The notes under the pieces are model-generated. The model did no database searches and was not told where the DNA came from. It worked only from the letters and a program-made list of their open reading frames with translations. Position numbers and translations under genes: made by a program. Below are positions 36,514-45,401 of a stretch of 64,000 nucleotides of DNA, one piece after another (within the stretch, counting starts at the first letter, position 1; every line of letters begins with the position of its first letter). Source of the DNA: Viola odorata (taxonomy: Eukaryota > Streptophyta > Magnoliopsida > Malpighiales > Violaceae); NCBI GenBank assembly GCA_963691705.1, contig OY829538.1:35856836-35920835 (forward strand), written 5' to 3'.

Positions 36514-37989
36514 CTTCTTTTAAGCATTTGCAGGTAATTTGATTATTTATAGCCCACTGCTATAAAAGTGGAGTAATTACAAATGAGTTGTGCAATGAAT
36601 GCAAAATTATCCAGAGAAGTAAATTTTTATAGAACATTTTCTCATGCATTAGTGGTGTTGAGATGTCATATATTTTTATTGAGTAATGAGGTACAGAGGT
36701 ACGTTGTTCCTAAAATCTATTAATTATGAAATTTTAATGTATTATGTCAGTTACATACATATGTTGTGGCAATGAACTAATATTTAAAATTAGTCAAATG
36801 ATTACTTAAATGCAAATGTAAATGAGATCTTAATACATCATATTATTCTTAATTGATTGTGAAAATAAAGTGGATAATGGTTTTATTATTCTTAAGTGGT
36901 GTGGTTGTTACTGTTATAGATTGATTAAAAGTGTGGAAGTTGTGGGTATTAATATAAGCAATGCAATTGTTTCCTAATTAAAGTGGTATTGATCAATTGT
37001 GGTAATATTTTGTCTAGCTAATTAAGTTTGCAGAGAGCTTATTTATGGATGCAAATATATAAGGTATATATCTCAATGCTCATAAAGCTTGCAATCAAAT
37101 TAATGAGTAATTTGATTATATTCGATACTATAAGAGGTATGAATATATTAATCTCATTATGAGTAATGTTATTATTATTGTTTATAAAATAAAATAAAAT
37201 TGAGAATTATTTTATATGATTTAAAGGAGAGTATAACTCTCTAAGGAAGGAGATACATTACCATAGAATATATATGAACAGGTGTTATTCCATATATATT
37301 TCTGTGAAAACATTGTTTCAGGTGATGTAAATTTATTAAGTGTTGGTGCTCTAAAAGAGGTATTTACTCTCACTCTTAATTCTTGTGTAATTGTGTGGAA
37401 TTAGGAAAGTACCAAATATATGTATTTGGTATAATTGGTTTTTATACATAAATAAGTAGAATAATATTTAAAATGTGGGGGTCCGAATATTATAATTATT
37501 ATGCCATGAAGTATACTAATATTTTTGTGAGTTTGTGGCATAAATGATATCACAATTGTAATAATGAGCAAAAATAAATAAATAAATGATAAGAGATGTG
37601 ATAGCATATACAAGAATTTTGTGTTGAGATTCTTCTCAAGAATGGGACATTTTGATGTCAAGTTTTTCAATACTCTTTAATGACGTACTTGAGGGATACC
37701 ATGAATTGCGGTATCATATATAATTTGAGTTTTCGCTGTATTAGAGAATACATTGATGATGATTGAATTTTTTATTCAAATGAGAGAAAATCCACTAGTG
37801 ATGTAATTTGATGATCCACTAGTGATGTTAATCATTTTTTGGATGAAATTTTACAACATATAAGAACTTTATTGGGTGTAACACCTATGTATCGATACAT
37901 TGTGATTGTCAAGCTAAGACTTGCATATGTGGTTAAGCTATTATTAAATGATGAGATTATTTTCGTTGATTATGAGATATCGGAAGTGT
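34667..37989. other. C2 interior, non-coding
   Basis: No recognisable gag-pol. The stretch at about 34920-35120 is T-rich with repeated GATCTG and TGATTTG words, resembling leader introns of plant housekeeping genes. The remainder is AT-rich with direct repetition of words such as AATTTTAT. Origin is unresolved. Confidence 0.5.
36462..36511. repeat. (TA)n microsatellite
   Basis: About 24 uninterrupted TA dinucleotides inside the C2 interior. Confidence 0.95.
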
Positions 37990-38323
37990 ATTTGGTTGAT
38001 TCTCTGACTAAACATCGAGGGGAATAAGATTTAAAGCTATATTAAGAAATTAACAGTGATGGGAACCCAACCTTTGTGATTGGAGATCCCATGAAGAAGG
38101 TTCATATAGGTAATAACAAGTCACTTGTTAATTCTTCTAACACGAAATTGATTATGCATTTGGTTGATTCTCTGACTAAACATCGAGGGGAATGAGACTT
38201 AAAGCTATATTAAAAAATTAACAGTGATGGGAACCCAACCTTTGTGATTGGAGATCCCATGAAGAAGGTTCATATAGGTAATAACAAGTCACTTGTTAAT
38301 TCTTCTAACATGAAATTGATTAT
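37990..38323. repeat. 168-bp tandem duplication in C2
   Basis: Copies start at 37990 and 38158 with ATTTGGTTGATTCTCTGAC and differ at only a few positions. It covers the copia RNase H-like tail and the following untranslated region. Confidence 0.9.
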
Positions 38324-38766
38324 CCCTCATATGGTGTGAGAAGTGTTAGACTGCATTAATTAAGAGGATGAGTTTTTGAACTCTTAATGATTTCATCTCT
38401 TATGGGTAGTGTATTGATTGCGGGTACACTTGATGAAATCATCTATATGAATGTGGAGTGGGGCCGCTCCTATGAGATTGTGGCATAATCTCTAAAGCAT
38501 TCATTAACATCCAGGCATGCGCATGACCAAAACGCGCACAACCGCGTTAACAGTAAGAATTGTGGGGTATAACATGAGAAATAAATTCACTACCTTTCAA
38601 AATAGTTAATGGTTCATAGAAGTTTTAAACTTCACCATTATCTCTGTAAGGATAAAATTTATTTATCTGGGTCTGGTTCTAGTCCAAAAGACACCAGATT
38701 CGAAAAGTTATACTCTATATATTAACCAGAAATTCCTACTTTCAACTTTTGTAATATGTGGGGGAT

Positions 38767-39209
38767 TGTTGTAAAATAGTTATTACAAAGGTTGCCATGA
38801 TCTTTCTCCTTAATGGCCACAACGGCCATGTAATGGCCATGATTCTCCTTAATGGCCACAACGGCCATATAATTTTCATGATTCTCCTTAATGGCCATTA
38901 TTCTCTCCCTACCATATAATCTTTCTCTTAAATGGCTATAATTTTGTCCAATAATAGTGTGGATCTTTTCCTTCCTATAAATACCACCTATTCTATCAAA
39001 CCACAAACAACATTGAGAAAAATACTATAATCAAAATTGAGAGCTTTCCTTCCTGGTTATTATTCTATTTTTTGTTCTTGTTGTTCTGGTTCACGATTTC
39101 TAAATCGGAAGATATCGTTTTATCCTGGGGGAATAAATTCGCTTAGGATAATGTTTCTACACCACTCGATCTTTGTGATTCTAACTTTGTTTTGTAGATT
39201 TTTCCTACA
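38767..39209 (+). repeat. C2 3' LTR, 443 bp
   Basis: Matches 34263-34666 but carries an extra ~39 bases that repeat the GGCCATGTAATGGCCATG motif near 38820-38870. It ends TTTTTCCTACA. Confidence 0.88.
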
Positions 39210-39389
39210 CTTTCAACGTTAATGACTTGTCTCTTTTCCGTGCAGATTATGAGCAGCTAGAGGATACGGATTCGAGGACGAATCATTCCGAAGGAGGAGG
39301 AGATGATGTGATCATGAATGCATCGCTCTTGGACACCCCGTTACGAAGACCAATCACTCGAAGAATGACGAAGAAAATTACTCTTTAGT
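39210..39389 (+). pseudogene. G1 pol C-terminal tail running into the 3' LTR
   Basis: After C2 the reading resumes with NVNDLSLFRADYEQL, DSRTNHSEGGGDD and, within the LTR, PITRRMTKKI, stopping at about 39389. The purine-rich AAGGAGGAGGAGA (39291-39303) doubles as coding sequence and polypurine tract. The chromodomain-type motif expected for CRM is not clear by eye. Confidence 0.8.
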
Positions 39390-40530
39390 TCGAAGCCAAG
39401 TTGAGTGAAGAGCCGCCCAAAGCCGAGAAGCAGAATGTAATGGTGATCACACACCATACCGGGAGCACAAGTCCAAGCGGGAACCTATCGGGAGACGTGC
39501 GATCTATCGGAAGACATAGGTAAGAGCCGCACCTCCCGCGCCACCCCTAAGTCCTTTGCACAAGCTATCGGGGGGAGTCTATCGGGAAACTATCGAGAAC
39601 CTATAGGGAGACATAGGCGAGGCCAACACCAACCCTAAGTCCTTGGTGCAAACTATCGGGAATCTATCGAGAGGCATTGAGAACCTATCGGGAGACAGAG
39701 GCGAGGCCAACGCCAACCCCACGTCCCTTGTGCAAGCTATCGGGAGAAGCCCAGGCCATCCATCGCATGACTCATGCCTTGTCCAAACAACCCACAAAGA
39801 CTTCTCGCAGACTTCATACCTACCGCGACCCATGCATGAGAAACTATCGCATGATTTCTGCGCAAGCCATGAAGACGTGCGACTAACTTCTGGGAACACA
39901 GTCGGGTCCAACACGAGCCAAGGTCACTTTTGCCACTCCAATTGGGCCTAAATCCCATCAACAAGACCACGACCTTCCACATGAAGGGCGTGCCCGAGAG
40001 CAAGCCTCACGCAAGACCGGTTACTTTTGTGACTTAGTATAAATACCGAACTTAGTTATTATTTTCATTAGCTTAGATATTTGAGTGATTTTGTTGAGTA
40101 GAGATAGCTCCTCCTTTATCACACTAAACTCATCTTGTGGACTTCTAAGCCTTGATGGTGCTTTGATACTCCGCAAGTAAAACGTAAACCATCAACCTTT
40201 GTATTTGTGTGTAATCGTTTGCTAGCCGCTCTTATAAACGAAATCCTTGTGAAATATATGTGTATGTTCCTTTCCATTTCCAATCTCTACCCTTGTATTC
40301 AATGTGTATCTCAATAATCTTCACTGCGCTCAAGTCCTTCCACTTTTTCCTTCTTGTTTATCTCGGTAACATTCTTCCTTTCCTTGTTCATCTTTGCTTC
40401 CATTCCTCTGCGCATCCGTATCGTGTTCTTCCTTCGTTTGTGTTTGTCATTGTGTTGTTGTTTGTCTAGTAAACTCCTAGGCTAGATCCTCTCAAGCTCC
40501 ATATATAGATTCGGCCAACTCACATGGAGG

Positions 40531-41239
40531 TAGGGCTGTTCAACGGTTAGCAATAACCGAAAAACCGAATTCCGAAACCGAAATTTTCGCTTGTTCGGTT
40601 ATGGAATTTCGGTTTCGGTTATTTCGGTTTCGGTTAGTGAAAAACCGAAATAAACTACGGTTCAGTTTCGGTTTCCAATTGCAAAAGTTCGGTTAACCGA
40701 ACTAACCGAACTTTTGCTACCCACTATATAAGGATTTGTTTTTACTGAAATGCCATTACTCACTTCACTTAGGTCAAACCTCATCCTCTCTCAAACCTCA
40801 ACCTCTCTCTTCACAGCCGCTTCTCTTCACTCTTCACAGCACCCACCGCCGCTTCTCTTCCACCCTTCGTCTCTCTTCACTCTTCACATCACCCACTGCC
40901 GCTTCTCTTCCATCCTTCACAGCACCCACCGCCGCTTCTCTTCCACCCTTCGTCGCTTCTCTTCACTCTTCACAGCACCCACCGCCGCTTCTCTTCCACC
41001 ACGGCACCACCAACCTCTATTCCTCATCCTCTCTCGCAGTCCGAATCCCGTGTTGGCGTGTTACTAAAACTTCGGTTCGGTTTCGGTTAACCGAACATCA
41101 CAGTCATAAATTTCGGTTTTCGGTTTTCGGTTACTAAAACTTCGGTTCGGTTTCGGTTTTAGATTTTATAATGTTTGGTTAACCGAAACTGAAACTTCGG
41201 TTATCGGTTTCGGTTTCGGTTAACCGATGAACACCCCTA
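40531..41239. mobile_element. hAT non-autonomous element, 709 bp, in G1 3' LTR
   Basis: Left end TAGGGCTGTTCAACGGTTA; right end reverse-complemented TAGGGGTGTTCATCGGTTA. 8-bp duplication CATGGAGG (40523-40530) and CACGGAGG (41240-41247). The 5' LTR of G1 supplies the empty site near 12235. Subterminal regions are full of TTCGGTT/AACCGAA motifs. The middle has four to five copies of a CACCGCCGCTTCTCTTCCA-type unit (about 40815-41000). No transposase is present. The 133- and 105-codon ORFs come from those repeats. Confidence 0.92.
40815..41000. repeat. Short tandem repeats within the hAT element
   Basis: CGCCGCTTCTCTTC and CTCTTCACAGCACCCAC alternate four to five times, with irregular spacing of about 15-50 bases. 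Confidence 0.75.
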
Positions 41240-41265
41240 CACGGAGGTCGGATCGTATCAGTGCT

Positions 41266-42290
41266 CCACCCACTCCTTTCATTACCTTATCGTATATTCT
41301 ATGTGTACCTAAGTGCTTTCAGCTTGTTGCCTGTCAAAAAAATCACTCGTGCTTAAACTGTTTTGTGACATTTTTTCCTGATTAATGTTTATTTTAGGAT
41401 CTTATGAAGAAACAAGTTATTTGTAGAGGTTGTGAGTTAAGAGGTCTCTACATTCTTGAGACAAAAGTGCGAGTTCTAAGGTCTCTTGTCTGCTCCGGTG
41501 ACTTGTCCCCAATTGAGGCACATTAACGTTTAGGTCATCCCTCATTATCTGTCTTGAAACCTCCGTTTCAGTTAGTAAATCGTTAGATGGTTAGTCATGT
41601 CAATTCACAAAACATCATCGTTTACCCACTATTCCTTGAGTCATTAAATAGGTTTTGTTCCCTTTTAAGTTAGTCCACTTCGATGTTGGGGTTCTTTGTC
41701 CCATTGTCTCAAAATTTGGCTTCAAATATTGTCACATTTGTTGACGATCATTCTCAAATCATTCAGTTATATTTTATGAAGAATCATTCTGAATTATTTT
41801 TCGTATTTTTCTGCATTTTGTGTTGAAAACCATATACAATTCAATGTTTCAATCACATATTGAGAAGCAATAATTCTAAAGAATATTTTTCTAAAAAAAT
41901 TCAGATTTGACAATACATGAAATTCTTCATCTATCCTCGTGTGTTGATACACCTTTTCAAAATGGGGCATCTGAAAGTAAAAACCGTCATCTTTTTAAGG
42001 TAGCATATGCACTTCTTTTCCAAACAAAAGTACCCAAACAATACTTGCCCGGTGTTATTTCTATTGTTTGTTTTTCTATTATTTCTTTACCTTCATTTGT
42101 TCTTAAAAGAGAGGGTCATTTTTTTGTTATCTTTCCATCTAAAACTTTATTCCTTATTGAGCCTCATCTCTTTGGCAACACCTGTTTTGCCAGGGATACT
42201 TGTCCTCAAGTTACTAAGTTGGATTCAAATTTTCTAAAATGTGTATTTTTAGGGTACTCAAGGCTTTAGAAAGGTCATAGGTATTTTTCT
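41266..42290 (+). pseudogene. Copia element C1, integrase part (right piece)
   Basis: Resumes the copia reading interrupted at 11016: LSYILCVPK, CRGCELRGLYILET, a GDLSPIEAH-RLGHPSLSVLK zinc-finger-side block, and FVDDHSQIIQLYFMKN in shifted frames. Then 41907-42269 has SSCVDTPFQNGASESKNRHL (integrase Glu region), QTKVPKQYLPGVISIVCF and FLKCVFLGYSRL. Numerous stops and frame changes. RT, RNase H and LTRs are not found after 42290, so the element is truncated. Confidence 0.83.
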
Positions 42291-43740
42291 CCCACCCATA
42301 GGTCAAACTAGCAAAATCAAAATTAACCTTGACACAACCATAAGTACGAGGCTTCCAAATGGAAAATTAATAATGTACTGTTGCAATATCATGCTACTCT
42401 ATATACCATACTCGCACAAATAGTAGAGTTTGCTAAAGGAACATAAAAATAACTAGTAGAAAATTGACTAATTTGTATACATAAACTAATCTAATAACAC
42501 TTGCATTATAGAAAAAAATTAGCACTTAATTTATTTCCAACACACTAGAAAATTAGAAGTTATCTGATAAAACACCAACTTGTCATATGAAAAATACTCA
42601 GAATATCCAAAATATCAAGAATATAATATGTACTTAAAAAATTCGAGGTGGATAAAGAAGTCCACAAAAATGACATCTCATGATATGTATAGTAGTGGGG
42701 GATTATGCGACAAAAAATAAATCCACTTGTTTTCAAACTCGGTACAACCCAAGATCCTTATTCTTTTTGGTTTGCATAACCAAAAAATTATTCTAGACAT
42801 ATTGAAAATATGAACCCATCATCTTTGTTATCATAATTGATATCAACAAAGTAAAATAAAACTGAAATATATTTAGGAAAATTTTATTTATATAAAAATA
42901 ATAAAATATCAAAATTTACATAACTAATAATAAAATATAGTAATTATACTATTTACATAATGATTCTTCATAATTTGTATTTATGTTACTTTACTCACCT
43001 ATAAATATAATTAGGCTCTTTAACTAATAGAGGAATTCCATAAAATATTCTTATTTTGGATATTCAATTCATGATTTTTTTCTGTAAAAATGTGAAAAAG
43101 GATAAGGTACATATTTTATAGCTATCAAAACCTCCCTCGTGTTTATAAAATTCAATTTAAATCTCATAATTTTTTTAAAATTGTCATTTTTATATTTTCA
43201 TAAGAATTTAAAAATAAAAAAATTGCAAATTTTATGAAATTGGAGGAAAGATGTAATAAATATAGTCGAACACACGTCACTAAAAAAATGAATATATTAA
43301 TTAGGAAAATGAAAAAAAGTATTGGAAAAGAAAAATCAAAAGAAATTGTATAAAAAATTTAACCAATTTATTTCAAGGTCCTACCATATTTGCTATATTT
43401 TTACTACATTTTTTAATAAAATCTTTTACCATTTCTTTTTAACTTTTTAACTACTAAAAAGATCAAAATTGTAACGTTGGAAAAATTATAGGGTTGCACA
43501 TAAGGTTGTAACATAACTGGTTAGTGCATGTCCCTTAAAGATATGTAATGAGTTTAAAACTTTAGTATTATAATCATAATTAATACTCTAACCATTTTAT
43601 TAAAGGAAAAAATAAGAAAATTATAGGGTGTAAGTGCAAGTTTTAAAAGTTCAGGTGCTGAAGGTGAAGATTTTATAAACTATAATCACAAAGCTTTTTA
43701 GAGGTGGGGTTAGGAAAACTGTGTAGCGGGTAGCTTGGTG
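42291..43740. other. AT-rich intergenic DNA upstream of the SPARK gene
   Basis: Very AT-rich, with no coding region or element ends recognised. The promoter of the downstream gene probably lies in its last few hundred bases. Confidence 0.5.
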
Positions 43741-45401
43741 GATTCGGGTTGAGGAAGACTGAAAAGGTAAAAAGCTTTAGGCTCCTCCACTTTTATCCAC
43801 CAAACCCAAACCCAAACCCAAACCCAAACCCAGTTACCATTTGCAATCTAAGAAGAGAGAGACGAACACATCACTCACAAGTCACAACTTTGTGTTCAAG
43901 TACCTTGAGAAAAAGTAAAAAATCATCTCAAGTTAGGGTTTCTGAGAAAGCCCATTTGCTCCTTTTTTTCACCAGAGTTGATCCACTTATAACCAAGAGA
44001 TTCCATTTTTAGGTGTTTTCCGACGTCTGATTAGACTGGTATCGAAGCTGCTTGATTTTCAAGTCCAATTATTATATGGCTTCAACATCTTCTGGTAAGT
44101 TTGTTAGCTTGTGTTTGTTGCTTTAATTAAGTTTTGCTAACTGAGAAAATGCGGTTGGACGCTTCGGCTCATTTTGAGCTGCGGTTTTTATTTTTCCTTT
44201 CTTTTTTGGTGAAGTGTGGCATGCTTTCGTTCCTTGCTGAGAAAATGTGACAAAAGTAAGGCTCTGAGATTGTGGGCTCATCGTTTTCTCTCTACCTTGT
44301 TCTGGTAGCTGAGAAAATGCGAGAGAGAGGTGTAGCATGGAAGATGGGGACCTAGATTTTGTGTTGTTTGAGGTGGGCTTTACCCAACTGAGCTCTGTAG
44401 CAGTATTCAGCTTACTGATGGGTGTTTTTGTATTTGTTCTACCTTTGAGAAATCTCTGATCCTTGATTTGTACCTAAGATCATAAGAGAAAAGTGGTGGC
44501 TTGCTGATATTTATTTTTTATTGCTATAGAAAATGAAATGGGAGTTTTATGTTTCTTATGCTTGTTATTTTGTTGGTGAAAACCTCAAGTCAAAGTGACA
44601 AAGCTGTTTGGTTGATACCATGCATGTTTGATGTGTTTGTCATATGAATGGGTTGCACACTTGCTCTACAGGTATATAGGCTATCACAAGAGCTAAGGAT
44701 CTATTTAAAATTGTTTAGGTTTCAGTTGGTTGATTCTTGTATGATGGATATGTTGGTTTGGCATGCAACGAGGTTTCAAACTTGCTAGACGCTACGGGTT
44801 TAGAGGCTATTACAAGTGAGAAGAAGGATCTGTGTATAATTGCTTAGGTTTCTGTGTGTAAAAGAGCAAGTTAGCCTAATATTACCTTTCAGTCTCTTCT
44901 TCCAGAGAAAGTGAATCTCTGGCTGGAAAATGCCTGAGTGGTGAGTACTTTTTCACCAATAGGGGCTTAGTAAAGGCATTGGTCCACAATTATGCCTTAT
45001 GATGGTATGGGATTCTCTCAAGCTCCAATTATGTCCTTTTAGGGTAGATTTCTGACACTGCTGTGCCTGTTCTACATTTTTCTTTTCAATATAGCTCTGG
45101 ATCATGTGTTTAATTTATAAACTCTTTGCATCAATTTGATTATATATGATTTTGTGTTCAGTCTTGAGTGTGCTTGCTATGCACTTCATTACATTTGTTT
45201 CTTGTCCTGACAAACCAAAGCTTTTGGCAAGTCTTAATTATTTGACTTTGTTATGTTGTTGAATTTTCTTAGTTCTTTTAGTTGGTGCAGGTAATCTAGC
45301 TTGCTGCTGCATTTCTGCTGGGACGTTTTTGCATCTATAGTTTGTTGCTGCACAAGTTCTCCTTTTTTGGAACTCGATGGTGCCAGAAGGCTAGTAGAGC
45401 T
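43741..45401 (+). other. 5' leader of the SPARK gene with a leader intron
   Basis: A likely first exon ends at 44094 with a strong donor (TCTG|GTAAGTTT). A likely acceptor is at 45290 (GTTGGTGCAG), giving a ~1.2-kb leader intron. An ATG at 44076 opens a 19-nt reading (MASTSS plus one base) up to that donor; it is either an upstream ORF or an alternative translation start. A five-codon upstream ORF (ATG 45377, stop 45392-45394) precedes the chosen start. Exact transcription start is not visible. Confidence 0.5.
43800..43831. repeat. (AAACCC)n run in the likely 5' leader
   Basis: Five consecutive AAACCC hexamers. It resembles, but is not identical to, the plant telomere-type box AAACCCTAA found near transcription starts of housekeeping genes. 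Confidence 0.85.

Larger units (their letters stand above)
34263..39209 (+). mobile_element. C2: LTR retrotransposon, apparently non-autonomous, 4947 bp
   Basis: Target duplication CTTTC at 34258-34262 and 39210-39214. LTRs are 34263-34666 and 38767-39209, both starting TGTTGTAAAATAGTTATTAC. A purine run (TGTGGGGGAT) precedes the 3' LTR. The 4.1-kb interior has no gag or pol beyond a short stretch at about 37960-38027. That stretch (FVDYEISEVYLVDSLTKHRG) resembles the end of copia RNase H, where a LADPLTK block is usual. The copia assignment rests on that and on the TGTTG-type LTR. The element is presumably mobilised in trans. Confidence 0.85.
11017..41260 (+). mobile_element. G1: Ty3/gypsy (chromovirus, CRM-like) element, 30.2 kb with nested insertions
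   Basis: The 5' LTR begins TGATATGATCA and the 3' LTR begins TGATGTGATCA; both end GATCGTATCA. The 5-bp duplication GTGCT occurs at 11012-11016 and 41261-41265. Removing the nested elements leaves gag, protease, RT, RNase H, integrase and a C-terminal tail in normal gypsy order. The pol reading frame runs through the polypurine tract into the 3' LTR, a layout known from CRM chromoviruses, hence the CRM-like inference. Coding parts carry many stops, a gag deletion and loss of the RT active site, so the element is dead. Confidence 0.93.
39304..41260 (+). repeat. G1 3' LTR, 1240 bp plus hAT insertion
   Basis: Starts TGATGTGATCATG after the polypurine tract and ends GATCGTATCA before GTGCT. Total is 1957 bp; subtracting the 709-bp element and 8-bp duplication gives 1240, equal to the 5' LTR. 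TATA box at 40038-40047. CTATCGGGA subrepeats at about 39480-39745. Confidence 0.93.

Noticed and set aside
40736..41137. 133- and 105-codon Ser/Pro-rich ORFs
   Set aside because: Translations of the CCGCCGCTTCTCTTC repeats in the 709-bp hAT element.
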